Source of the DNA: DATFVA01 sp963832355
GTDB lineage: Bacteria; Bacteroidota; Ignavibacteria; Ignavibacteriales; Ignavibacteriaceae
Length of the DNA: 64,000 bases
NCBI GenBank assembly: GCA_963832355.1
Contig: CAWHTX010000013.1
Span: forward strand, 190,733 to 254,732
Reading direction: 5' to 3'
A program made the translations under genes and the position numbers. The notes under the pieces were generated by a model, which was not told the DNA's origin, searched no databases, and saw only the letters and a program-made list of their open reading frames with translations. Positions 1-9,147 of this stretch are shown in pieces; position 1 is the first letter of the stretch, and every line of letters begins with the position of its first letter.

Positions 1-44
1 CAGGCTGTATTCAGTGTTAAATTATCGTGTGAAATATTCTGCAT
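1..44 (-). CDS. Possible 5' end of a gene cut by the window edge
   Basis: On the minus strand an ATG at position 44 opens a frame that stays open for 14 codons to the window edge, reading MQNISHDNLTLNTA. It lies downstream of the glycosyltransferase on the same strand with about 75 bases between, so it could be the next gene. Only a weak AGAG precedes the start. There is too little sequence to name it, and it may be chance. Confidence 0.2.
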   Translation of the reverse strand, partial: MQNISHDNLTLNTA

Positions 45-119
45 AGATTCAACTCTTTACAAACAAAATAGAGAAGTTTCCCTGAAATAAAAAGCTGATA
101 GCAAAATGACGACTCAGGA

Positions 120-1196
120 TTAATCCTGCTTCCATTCCACTTTTCGGAATAATGAGTTGAAAAAATTTATAACCAGGAAGATCTCATAGGCAATATCCAG
201 ATACAGGAGCCGGATGAGATTAATACGGTAATTGAAGTTTTTCTGCACATAAGATAAGATCAGAATATCAGTTGAGAGCTTAACTACAGCCGGCCACGCA
301 AAGTTTAGATTAATGAACATCAGGAGCGGGGAGAAAAGCATAAAAAGATTTAACAGATGCCACCCGGCGAGGATCAACTTAATTTTAAGACTGTAATGGA
401 GTGAAGTCTGGGTATGACGAGCCTTCTGCTGTAAATAATCGTGCAGATTGTCCATAGTATATGAGTAAACCATGGCCTTTTTATCAAAGAATACTTTGAT
501 CTTCAATTTATTCCCTGCAGCCTCTCTCAGAAGCAGATCATCATCTCCACTGACCGTATCCAGTGTTTTGTTATAACCCCCGATCCTGGTAAAAGCTTCC
601 TTAGAAAATCCCATATTTCTGCCGGCCGCTGTATATGGCAGACCGAGAGAGGCCAGACTAAAGGATAGGAAATGACTCTTCAGATTTTCAACACAAGAAA
701 GACTGCTGATAAAATTCTTTTCCTTTCTGATTAGAGGTGCGGGGCCGAAAATAAAATCAAATCCCTGCTCAAACAGCGCTGATGCAGTGCCCAGCCATCC
801 CGAAGAAGGAAGACAGTCGGCATCAGTTATCATAATATATGGATACTTAGCGCCTTCGATTCCTTTCAGCAAAGCTCCTCTCTTAGCAGGAAGGGACTTT
901 TCCCCGGCTCTAATTACTCTGAAATTCGATCTGTTCCCGGTGCATTTTACAGCTCTGGCATATGTTCCGTCAACCGAATTGTCATCAGCAATAATCATTT
1001 CAAATTTTCCGTCGGGGTAAATAATACTTTTTACTGAGTTAAGCAGCCCTTCGATATTATCCTCCTCATTTTTTGCTGCCGCTATTACGGAGATTGGTGT
1101 ACTGTCACCTGCAGGCAGAATATCCCGGAGCAGTTTGACAAACCCGATTACAAGCACCAGCTGTACCAGCAGATAGAATACAGAAATTAGAATCAT
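120..1196 (-). CDS. Membrane-anchored family 2 glycosyltransferase
   Basis: 358 residues. A hydrophobic N-terminal helix (about 1-23) is followed by a GT-A fold opening with ISVIAAAKNEEDNIEGLL (about 35-52). DADC at 125-128 is the metal and nucleotide-sugar DxD motif, SGDDD near 216-220 is the acceptor/base region, and QQKARH near 256-261 stands where processive-like GT2 enzymes have a QxxRW-type motif. Two or three hydrophobic stretches after residue 275 anchor the C-terminus. This is the layout of enzymes that glycosylate lipids or carotenoids or build surface glycans at the cytoplasmic membrane; the acceptor cannot be read from the sequence. It appears to stand alone, divergent from the secreted protein at 1653. 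The family is confident, the substrate unknown. Confidence 0.85.
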   Translation of the reverse strand: MILISVFYLLVQLVLVIGFVKLLRDILPAGDSTPISVIAAAKNEEDNIEGLLNSVKSIIYPDGKFEMIIADDNSVDGTYARAVKCTGNRSNFRVIRAGEKSLPAKRGALLKGIEGAKYPYIMITDADCLPSSGWLGTASALFEQGFDFIFGPAPLIRKEKNFISSLSCVENLKSHFLSFSLASLGLPYTAAGRNMGFSKEAFTRIGGYNKTLDTVSGDDDLLLREAAGNKLKIKVFFDKKAMVYSYTMDNLHDYLQQKARHTQTSLHYSLKIKLILAGWHLLNLFMLFSPLLMFINLNFAWPAVVKLSTDILILSYVQKNFNYRINLIRLLYLDIAYEIFLVINFFNSLFRKVEWKQD

Positions 1197-1652
1197 TTAT
1201 GAAAAAATCCCCGTCTCAATTAATTAATTGTTAAAATAACAATACAATAGTATTAAATATCCCTGCAAATTTACACGGTTTCTTATTTGTTAAGGATGAG
1301 CGACGAAAGTGACGGAAAGAAAAAAAATCAAGCGCAAAAATATTTTGTTTTTTATAAATAAAAATTAGTATTTTAATTGCAATATTGAAATTGAATAAAC
1401 AATTGAGATCCGGCAAATATTAATTGATACGATTTACCTCTTCCATTATTTTTTTCCCAACTACAAAAGGAATAATTTAATCACCGGGCATACATCCGTC
1501 TGCTTTTATGGTTCTTCGTATTTTTTGCCCCGGGCTTTAGATGTAATGCGTAGAAAATTACTGCCATTATTAATAGTCGGAAAATCATTTAATACTTAAT
1601 GATCTAAATAAATAACTTACTCGTTAAACCAATCTAAATTTAAGGAGACCTT
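1197..1652. other. AT-rich divergent intergenic region
   Basis: About 455 bases between two divergent genes. No convincing reading frame on either strand and no RNA gene seen. It must hold the promoters of both genes. The last 25 bases contain the AAGGAGAC ribosome binding site and leader that are nearly repeated before the paralogue at 4896. Confidence 0.5.
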
Positions 1653-4502
1653 ATGAGGAGGCATTTACCGATTGTTGCCGTACTTGCTTTTGTAGCTGTA
1701 TGGACAATGAACTCTTTTGCTCAGTTTACTTCAGATCCGAGGAAGATGAGCGTTTACAAACCTCAGGACGGCACATTTTATCAGGTTCCTCCCGGAGCTG
1801 ATAATTATCAAAATCCAAATCACGAAAGTAAAATATATGTTTTTCGTGACCAGGTAGTTGATGTGTACCCTAACTTTCGTGTGCATCCCAGTACTTTAGC
1901 ACAAAGCGAGGTACCAATTACCAGAGGTTTGGATCCCAATATTTTATTCGCTTCAGCAAACGTCTATAGACCCAGCCCCTTTTTGATAACAGAGGGAATT
2001 TATGTTTCAACAGATGGCGGTAATACATGGTTTGGAAGTGATACCTGCACTTCAGCCCCAATAAATGATCACCTGGGAGATCCAGGACCCGGTGTAGGAC
2101 CTGATGGAACATTATATATGTCATTTCTCGGTTATTCAGGGGGAATGAAGGTTGCATATTCAAATGACTTTGGAAACACCTGGTCGCCAAGCATTATACT
2201 TCAATCAGGATCCGTTGATAAAAACTTAACTGCTGTTGATAACGTTCCTGGTAGTCCCTACCTGGGAAATGCATACGTGGTATGGTCAGATTTTAATCAA
2301 TCAAATCCTTCTGCAACCGCTTCGTACAGCACAGATGGTGGTGTTACATGGTCAACATATCAGCATATAAATTCTTCTGCTACCGGGCATTATACTCAGG
2401 GTGTTAACCCTGCTGTAGGTCCCGGCGGAGTTGTTTATGTTGCCTGGCAGAGCCCGGTATCCGGAAGTCCTTTCACAGGTGATTTTGTGGGACTTGGAAA
2501 GTCTACCGATGGAGGTGCCTCATGGACATATGATAATAACATTTATGACTGTAATGGTATCCGCGGTACTCTGACATTCGCTGGTGCTTCAGGCATAAGA
2601 GTGAATGATTTTCCGGCGCTGGCTGTTGACAACTCGGGCGGCCCGAGAAATGGCTGGCTTTACATTGTAACTGCTGAAAGAAATCTTGCTCCGGCAGGTT
2701 CAGATCCCGATATCGTTATGCATTATTCTTCCGACGGCGGTACTACCTGGTCTGATGGTATCAGGGTTAACCAGGATGCAATGAATAATGGACAATTTCA
2801 GTATATGCCCGCTGTCTGCGTAGGCGAAGATGGCGCTGTAAACGTTGTATATTATGATACACGTAATTATACCGGCGGCGGTTCTCCCGATTCAGCCGAA
2901 GTGTACCTTTCAAGATCAGTAGATGGCGGAGCCACATTTATTGATATCCCTGTTAGTGACCACAAATTTAAACCAAAACCTATTGCAGGTTTAGCTGGTG
3001 GATATCAGGGAGATTATATAGGTGTTACTGAATCTAATGGTAACGTATACCCTTATTGGGCAGATGATATATCTGGTGTTTACCAGGCATGGACAGCACA
3101 GGTATCTTTCGGACCACCTTGTGAGGTTGAGAATGCATCCAATCCTGATCCAGCTTCCGGTGCAACAGATGTAGATATTAATTTATCACAGCTCAGCTGG
3201 ACGAATGGTGCAGGCGCTGTCACTAATGAGCTCTATTTTGGTACAAGTCCAACAAACCTTACATTAGTACAATCCGGATCTTTGTCTACATCATGGACAA
3301 TAGACCCAAGTTATCTTCCATTAGATTATTACACAAATTATTATTGGAAAGTAGTAGAATTGGGAGATACTTGTAACTCAAGTATTATTTTCGGTTTCAA
3401 GACAATACAGGATCCGAATTTCCATATGGTTTCTGATACACTGTACCCTCAGAGTCTTGATTACTGGACCGGTACAACCGACGGATCTACCAAGACGGAT
3501 ATCAGCGAAGTGAGAACTGCTGATCCTGAAGTAGGCTGGATGGCTTTTGATATAAGTTCCATCCCAAGTCAGGCAACTGTTACAGGTGTATCATTCAATG
3601 GATATGTAAATGATACGAACTGGCCATATTGGAGTATTACCCCTATGCCTGATAATCCTGTCACAAGCAGTGCATCAATTGTCTATAATGACGTTATGGC
3701 CGGATATGACCAGGGAGTTGCGTATTTATATTCAGATGAATCCTCTTCATACACTACCGGGTGGCATACCTATTTGTTAGAAAGCAATGCTGTTTCAGAT
3801 CTCCAGGATGCAGTTACAGGCTCCCAGGGATGGTTTGGTACCGGTATTGTGGATCGTGATTTTTCCACGACATACTACATTAACTTCGACGGCTGGAATG
3901 AAGCCAATCCTCCTTATATAGTTGTCGACTACTACTATGTAACTCCTGTTGAGCTTTCTTCCTTTACTGCTTCTACAGATAATGGGACAGTAAACCTGAA
4001 CTGGTCGACTGCTACGGAAACCAATAACAAAGGTTTTGAGATAGAACGTAAATCAGTTAACGGTGAATACCAGAAGGTTGGATACGTAGCCGGTTTCGGA
4101 ACAACAACAGAACCTAAGAGCTATACCTTCACAGACAATAAAGTTGAGGGCGGACAGTATACATACAGGTTGAGACAGGTCGATCTGAATGGCTCATCTT
4201 CCTATTCAAAAGAAGTAGAAGTTGAAGTTACTGTTCCTAAAGTATTCTCACTGGCTCAGAATTATCCGAATCCTTTTAATCCGACAACACTCATACAATA
4301 TTCAATTCCTGCTGAACAGCATGTGAAACTGAATGTTTATAATCTGCTCGGTGAAAAAGTGATGACTCTGGTTGACGGCATACAGAAATCAGGTCAGCAC
4401 GAAGTTAACTTCAATGCTTCAAATCTTGCCAGTGGTGTTTATATCTACAAGCTTGAGGCCGGGACCCAATCTTCTATAAAGAAGATGGTTCTGATGAAGT
4501 AA
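1653..4502 (+). CDS. Secreted sialidase-like beta-propeller protein with T9SS sorting domain
   Basis: 949 residues. An N-terminal signal peptide ends near SFAQ (residue 24). Residues of about 90-500 carry repeated Asp-box/BNR motifs of the form S-x-D-G-G-x-T-W (STDGGNTW, STDGGVTW, STDGGASW, SSDGGTTW, SVDGGATF), typical of sialidase-like propellers. A fibronectin/Ig-like segment follows (about 500-590), then a beta-rich module (about 590-775), a VELSSFTA...NWSTATETNN module (about 770-860) and the type IX sorting domain starting at QNYPNPFNP and ending in KKMVLMK. The sorting domain predicts export through the outer membrane by T9SS and surface attachment or release. Sialidase catalytic residues cannot be confirmed, so binding, adhesion or glycan hydrolysis are all possible. 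A close paralogue follows at 4896 with the same leader and signal peptide, which implies tandem duplication. Confidence 0.88.
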   Translation: MRRHLPIVAVLAFVAVWTMNSFAQFTSDPRKMSVYKPQDGTFYQVPPGADNYQNPNHESKIYVFRDQVVDVYPNFRVHPSTLAQSEVPITRGLDPNILFASANVYRPSPFLITEGIYVSTDGGNTWFGSDTCTSAPINDHLGDPGPGVGPDGTLYMSFLGYSGGMKVAYSNDFGNTWSPSIILQSGSVDKNLTAVDNVPGSPYLGNAYVVWSDFNQSNPSATASYSTDGGVTWSTYQHINSSATGHYTQGVNPAVGPGGVVYVAWQSPVSGSPFTGDFVGLGKSTDGGASWTYDNNIYDCNGIRGTLTFAGASGIRVNDFPALAVDNSGGPRNGWLYIVTAERNLAPAGSDPDIVMHYSSDGGTTWSDGIRVNQDAMNNGQFQYMPAVCVGEDGAVNVVYYDTRNYTGGGSPDSAEVYLSRSVDGGATFIDIPVSDHKFKPKPIAGLAGGYQGDYIGVTESNGNVYPYWADDISGVYQAWTAQVSFGPPCEVENASNPDPASGATDVDINLSQLSWTNGAGAVTNELYFGTSPTNLTLVQSGSLSTSWTIDPSYLPLDYYTNYYWKVVELGDTCNSSIIFGFKTIQDPNFHMVSDTLYPQSLDYWTGTTDGSTKTDISEVRTADPEVGWMAFDISSIPSQATVTGVSFNGYVNDTNWPYWSITPMPDNPVTSSASIVYNDVMAGYDQGVAYLYSDESSSYTTGWHTYLLESNAVSDLQDAVTGSQGWFGTGIVDRDFSTTYYINFDGWNEANPPYIVVDYYYVTPVELSSFTASTDNGTVNLNWSTATETNNKGFEIERKSVNGEYQKVGYVAGFGTTTEPKSYTFTDNKVEGGQYTYRLRQVDLNGSSSYSKEVEVEVTVPKVFSLAQNYPNPFNPTTLIQYSIPAEQHVKLNVYNLLGEKVMTLVDGIQKSGQHEVNFNASNLASGVYIYKLEAGTQSSIKKMVLMK

Positions 4503-4895
4503 TAAGCAATAAATAATCCGGATTAAAATGGTCAATTAATAGTGTTGGATCATTCTGGAAGTCCATTAACAGGCTGTTTTTCACGAACAGCCTGTTTTTG
4601 TTTAAAAAGAATTTTGTTTTTTAATTTCAAAATTCATTATTTTAATTCAGTAATAAAATAGTCTTTAACCGGAAGTAACTTGTCAGCCTGAGTTCCAATC
4701 TATTTGTCGATGTATATAAGATAGAAAAGTTTAATTATAAATTCGTATACAGCTCCCTACTGTAATTCTATACAATTACTTCCTGATCTATTTTTTTGTA
4801 ATATTGAACCAAAATCCTCAAACAGCAAATAATCATTCAGCAAAATATGATCTTTCTAATCAACCAAACATTAACTTACCAATTAAGGAGACTTT
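4503..4895. other. Intergenic region between the tandem secreted-protein genes
   Basis: 393 bases. The first 100 bases hold the terminator of the upstream gene. The rest is AT-rich with no gene seen. The last 25 bases repeat the leader of the upstream paralogue (AATTAAGGAGACTTTATGAG against AATTTAAGGAGACCTTATGA), so the duplication seems to include the ribosome binding site. Confidence 0.5.
4568..4600 (+). terminator. Rho-independent terminator
   Basis: A perfect 9-bp stem, AACAGGCTG (4568-4576) with CAGCCTGTT (4588-4596), encloses an 11-base loop and runs into a T-rich tail. It lies 66 bases after the stop of the first propeller gene, so the two paralogues are probably separate transcripts. 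Confidence 0.85.
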
Positions 4896-7697
4896 ATGAG
4901 GAGTCATTTACCGGTTATTGTCCTTCTGGCTTTATTATGCGGCGGGACAATAAATCTATTTGCTCAGAGTTCTTCAGAAGATCCACGATGGTCAAGGCCA
5001 TCAATTGATCTAACCAACTCAGTTGTTCAAAACACCAAGTGGCAGCCTGCTGTGCAGGTACACAGGCAATACAACTTCCGTGATGTTGTTGCCGATGTAA
5101 GCCCAAACTTCAGACCGTTTCCCACAACCAATACCACTCAGTCAGAAATGAGTATCGATGTTCACCCAACCGATCCTGACAACGTTTTCGCTTCGGCCAA
5201 TGCATCAACCTGGCCGGTTACCACAATTTATGGTACGGGTGTTTATTGGAGTTTAGATGGAGGTACTTCCTGGTCTGGTGCTGATAACCCACCCTTCGGT
5301 GGAAATGGCGGCGATCCTGCATCAGTTATCGGACCGAATGGATATTATTATGAAGGATACCTGGTAGGAGGCAGCTATGCCCTCGGTATCGCAGTATCAA
5401 CTAACAGTGGAGCAAACTGGTCAACTCATACAGTATATGCCAGCGGCAACCAGGATAAAGAACATGTAATGGTTGACAAAACAGCTTCAAGCCCTTATGT
5501 AAACCGTGTATATTATCCCTGGTCAAATCTGAACGCTTCGCAGGTAGGATTAGTCTATTCGACGGATTTTGGTTCGACCTGGTCGGCATATAAAAATGTC
5601 TCAGCCGGAGTAGTTACATCAGGATTTGGACAAGGACCAAACGTACAGACTGCAGCAAATGGTGATGTTTATGTATGTTATGCAGTCTATGATGCAAACT
5701 GGACAGATGGAGAAGACGCAATAGGATTCTCGAAATCGACGGATGGAGGTGCAACCTGGACCGGAACTCGTGCTTATGATCATTTAAACTTCGGGATCCG
5801 TGGTACATTATCAAGCAAGGGCGGAATGAGAGTGAATTCCTTTCCGAGTATGGCGGTAGACAGATCTGGTGGTCCTAACGATGGTAATATTTATATCTGC
5901 TGGCCTCAAAGAAGTGTAGCACCGGCCGGAAATGATCCTGATGTTATAATGGTAAAATCAACTGACGGGGGAACAACCTGGTCAGCACCGTTCAGAGTAA
6001 ATGATGATGCACTTAATAATGGAAAAGACCAGATATTCCCCTGGTGTACTGTAGACCAGTCAACCGGACAGCTGATGGTAGTATTTTATGACAGTCGTAA
6101 TGTAACCAACAATATGGCTGAAGTATTTATGGCTACTTCTTATGACGGAGGAGATACATTTAATAATTTCGTTGTAAGTGATCAGTCGTTTGTTTTTGGT
6201 CCTATTGCGGGATTCGCCGGCGGTTATGGCGGCGATTATATCGGGATTGCAGCAGTTAATGACGTAGCATACCCATACTGGATGGACAGCAGGACAGGTA
6301 ATTCACAGGGCTGGATGGCAAAGGTAACCTTCGGACCTCCTTGTCCTGTTGAAGCAGCTACAGATCCTACACCGGCAAACGGCGCTATGGATGTTTCAAA
6401 TGAGTTAGCACAGCTTAGCTGGTCAAACGGTGCCGGCGCAGTAACGAACGAGTTATACTGGGGAACCGATCCCGGCAACCTGGCGCTCGTACAGAGCGGA
6501 AGCCTGGCTTCAAGTTGGGATATCACCGGCGGGCCGCTTCAATATTCAACTAATTATTATTGGAGAGTTAACGAAATTGGTGACACCTGTAATCAGAATG
6601 GTCCAATCTGGAGCTTTACTACTGAACAGGATCCAAGTCTTATTACTCTTTTCTTTGACGATTTCGAGAGTGGAACCGACCTCTGGACAATAACCAATGA
6701 CGGCGGAACCTGTGTCTGGGAGATATTTACTCCTCCTTACCCGAATACCTACACTCTCCCCTGCGGCGGGCAATGCAATGGAGTATTTGCAGCAGACGTA
6801 GATGAGTGCGGAAGCGGTTCTACACTGTTGTCAACTGCAAAAGTAACAGAGATTATTGATGCCAGTCAGTTCCAGACTGTCACAGTTGAGTGGGATAATG
6901 ACTGGAATGCAATCGATAATGGAGACTTTGCATACGTTGATGTAAGTACCGACGGCGGAACAACCTGGCAAAACGTTGTAACCTTTAATGGGACGGATGT
7001 AAGCAATTCGCACGAAAATTATGATATCTCATCAATGGTTGCTCTTACTACCTTTGAACTCAGATTTAAGTCAGTACAACCCGGATGGGACTGGTGGTGG
7101 GCAGTTGATAATGTAAAAGTGATGGCCTGGAATATGATCCCGGTTGAACTTTCATCATTTACTGCTTCGGCAAGCGAGGGAAATGTTGCACTTAACTGGT
7201 CAACCGCAACAGAAACCAACAATCGCGGTTTTGATGTTGAACGTAAATCTGAAAACGGTCAGTATCAGAAGGCCGGCTATGTTCCCGGATTCGGAACTAC
7301 TACTTCTGCCAAGAACTATTCTTACACAGATGAAAATGTAGCTGCCGGAAATTACACGTACAGACTTAGACAGATTGACCTGGACGGTACTTCTAAATAT
7401 TCAAATGAAGTAGAGGTTGAGGTTACTGTTCCTGCTAAATTCGCGTTGGAACAGAACTATCCTAATCCGTTCAACCCGACAACAATGATAAAATATTCTA
7501 TTCCTCAGGATCAGCAGGTTAAACTGAATGTATATAACCTGCTCGGTGAGAATGTAATGACACTTGTAAACGGTTTCGAAAAAGCAGGACAGCATGAAGT
7601 TAACTTCAATGCTGCCAGCCTTGCCAGCGGCGTTTATTTCTATAAACTTGAAGCTGGTACACGGACTTCGATCAAGAAGATGGTCCTGATGAAGTAA
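4896..7697 (+). CDS. Secreted sialidase-like beta-propeller protein with T9SS sorting domain (paralogue)
   Basis: 933 residues, colinear with the 1653 gene: signal peptide ending near LFAQ (residue 24), a propeller with Asp-box motifs (SLDGGTSW, STNSGANW, STDFGSTW, STDGGATW, STDGGTTW), a shared Ig-like module (GAGAVTNELYWG, about 505-575), then the VELSSFTA module and the QNYPNPFNP sorting domain ending KKMVLMK. The segment at about 585-745 differs completely from its sister: it resembles a MAM/carbohydrate-binding jelly roll (FFDDFESGTDLWTI, VDVSTDGGTTWQN, WWWAVDNVKV). Accessory modules have therefore been exchanged on a common frame. Predicted to be exported by T9SS to the cell surface. Enzymatic activity is not shown by the sequence. 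It has its own leader and terminator. Confidence 0.88.
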   Translation: MRSHLPVIVLLALLCGGTINLFAQSSSEDPRWSRPSIDLTNSVVQNTKWQPAVQVHRQYNFRDVVADVSPNFRPFPTTNTTQSEMSIDVHPTDPDNVFASANASTWPVTTIYGTGVYWSLDGGTSWSGADNPPFGGNGGDPASVIGPNGYYYEGYLVGGSYALGIAVSTNSGANWSTHTVYASGNQDKEHVMVDKTASSPYVNRVYYPWSNLNASQVGLVYSTDFGSTWSAYKNVSAGVVTSGFGQGPNVQTAANGDVYVCYAVYDANWTDGEDAIGFSKSTDGGATWTGTRAYDHLNFGIRGTLSSKGGMRVNSFPSMAVDRSGGPNDGNIYICWPQRSVAPAGNDPDVIMVKSTDGGTTWSAPFRVNDDALNNGKDQIFPWCTVDQSTGQLMVVFYDSRNVTNNMAEVFMATSYDGGDTFNNFVVSDQSFVFGPIAGFAGGYGGDYIGIAAVNDVAYPYWMDSRTGNSQGWMAKVTFGPPCPVEAATDPTPANGAMDVSNELAQLSWSNGAGAVTNELYWGTDPGNLALVQSGSLASSWDITGGPLQYSTNYYWRVNEIGDTCNQNGPIWSFTTEQDPSLITLFFDDFESGTDLWTITNDGGTCVWEIFTPPYPNTYTLPCGGQCNGVFAADVDECGSGSTLLSTAKVTEIIDASQFQTVTVEWDNDWNAIDNGDFAYVDVSTDGGTTWQNVVTFNGTDVSNSHENYDISSMVALTTFELRFKSVQPGWDWWWAVDNVKVMAWNMIPVELSSFTASASEGNVALNWSTATETNNRGFDVERKSENGQYQKAGYVPGFGTTTSAKNYSYTDENVAAGNYTYRLRQIDLDGTSKYSNEVEVEVTVPAKFALEQNYPNPFNPTTMIKYSIPQDQQVKLNVYNLLGENVMTLVNGFEKAGQHEVNFNAASLASGVYFYKLEAGTRTSIKKMVLMK

Positions 7698-7720
7698 TGT
7701 TCATCTGATCTGAAGAATTC

Positions 7721-7754
7721 AAAAGGCTGCTCAGAGTTGGGCAGCCTTTTTTTT
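7721..7754 (+). terminator. Rho-independent terminator
   Basis: A perfect 10-bp stem, AAAAGGCTGC (7721-7730) with GCAGCCTTTT (7741-7750), around a 10-base loop, followed by TTTT. It starts 23 bases after the stop codon of the second propeller gene. Confidence 0.9.
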
Positions 7755-7856
7755 GAAAACTGAAGATTGCCTTCTATGGTCGGGAAGGATTACGGGATTA
7801 AGGAAATTATTTTTATATTTTTACTTTTAATATTTACGAGCTGAAGAATCCGGGAT

Positions 7857-9146
7857 ATGAAAATAAAAATTCTGCTTTACCTGTTTTTTTCAATTACATT
7901 TTCAATGAATGCCCAGAATTTCTGGGAAAAAATTGATAGTCCTACTTCAAAAAAATTAACATCCGTAATTTTCATTGATAGTTCAAATGGCTGGGCGGCC
8001 GGAGATTCCGGATTGATTATTCATACTACAGATGCAGGGGAAAGCTGGACAACCCAAAATTATAACGATTCAATTGCCATAGTGAATTTGTGTTTCCTTA
8101 GCGATCAGCTTGGTTTTGCTTCGGCAACCAGTACAAACTATGAACCTTTCGGTTCATATCTACTGAAAACGACAGACGGTGGAATGAACTGGAGCTCGGA
8201 TTTTTTGAGAATAGGCGAGGCATTTGTTCATTCTATTACCTTCATTGATTCTCTGAATGGATTTGCCGTTGGATACCCTTCCTTTTTCCTCCGTACATCC
8301 GATGGAGGTGAATCCTGGCGGTCTGTTACCCGTGATTCCTCAATTTATGCTCAGTGGCCCCCGGAAACGGTTAAATTTTATGATTCCAGTTATGGATTTG
8401 CATGCGGGGGTACCCGTGATGTGGTAGGAGTAATATGGAAAACAACAGATAGCGGTTATTCATGGACCACAGTTGTTGATTCAACCTCTGCTCCCCCCGA
8501 ACCGCTTTATGCCATCCAGATATTTGATTCTTTAAATGTACTTGTATTAGGGGGCGATCCTGAATTCGGGGCAAGTGTTTTAAGATCTTATGATGGCGGC
8601 AGCTCCTGGAGATATTATAATGTCGGCATCTTATGGTTCCCGGTAGAGATGGGTTTCAGAACGGCAGCAGAAGGATGGGCTCCAATGGGCCCTAAACGAG
8701 GTTTTTTGTTTACAGATGATTCGGGTGAGAATTGGTCATTTATTAATACTCCTGATTCTGCATATGTAACCAACATTAGTTTCCCCGATTCTATACATGG
8801 CTATGCGGTTGGTATAAACGGGACTATGTTAAAATATACTTATCCGAAACCAAATAATATTGAAACTGAGACAGGTATGGCCGGATCATTCTACCTTGCT
8901 CAGAACTACCCTAATCCCTTTAACCCGGTAACGAGCATAAGTTACAGAATAAAATCCGCGGGAATGGTCTCAATTAAAGTTTATAATGTTCTTGGTAAAC
9001 AAATTGCTTCCCTGGTGAATGAGTATAAACCGGAAGGGAGTTACACAGTTGAATTTAATGGGAGCGATTTACCCAGCGGCGTGTACTTGTACAGGTTAAG
9101 ATCAGGGGAGTACAGTGCGGTGAAAAAAATGTTACTGGTAAAATAG
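7857..9146 (+). CDS. Secreted Ycf48/BNR-type propeller protein with T9SS sorting domain
   Basis: 429 residues. Signal peptide of about 19 residues ending MNAQ. The body holds roughly seven propeller blades, each with a T-D-x-G-x-S-W strand (TTDAGESW, TTDGGMNW, TSDGGESW, TTDSGYSW, SYDGGSSW, TDDSGENW) alternating with sentences such as DSLNGFAVGY and DSIHGYAVGI; this is the Ycf48/HCF136-like pattern. The last 80 residues are a sorting domain starting QNYPNPFNP and ending KKMLLVK. Predicted to be an extracellular or surface-held structural or binding protein exported by T9SS; no catalytic residues are evident. The stop is one base short of the convergent helicase gene, and no terminator separates them. 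Confidence 0.87.
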   Translation: MKIKILLYLFFSITFSMNAQNFWEKIDSPTSKKLTSVIFIDSSNGWAAGDSGLIIHTTDAGESWTTQNYNDSIAIVNLCFLSDQLGFASATSTNYEPFGSYLLKTTDGGMNWSSDFLRIGEAFVHSITFIDSLNGFAVGYPSFFLRTSDGGESWRSVTRDSSIYAQWPPETVKFYDSSYGFACGGTRDVVGVIWKTTDSGYSWTTVVDSTSAPPEPLYAIQIFDSLNVLVLGGDPEFGASVLRSYDGGSSWRYYNVGILWFPVEMGFRTAAEGWAPMGPKRGFLFTDDSGENWSFINTPDSAYVTNISFPDSIHGYAVGINGTMLKYTYPKPNNIETETGMAGSFYLAQNYPNPFNPVTSISYRIKSAGMVSIKVYNVLGKQIASLVNEYKPEGSYTVEFNGSDLPSGVYLYRLRSGEYSAVKKMLLVK

Positions 9147-9147
9147 C

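Noticed and set aside
1231..1416. Minus-strand frame of 61 codons in the first intergenic gap
   Set aside because: AT-rich, composed mostly of Phe, Ile, Lys and Asn, with no ribosome binding site; consistent with chance.
1480..1545. Possible riboswitch or structured leader before the first propeller gene
   Set aside because: Only short imperfect inverted stretches (CCGGGCA and TGCCCCGG) far from the start; they match no riboswitch consensus I know.
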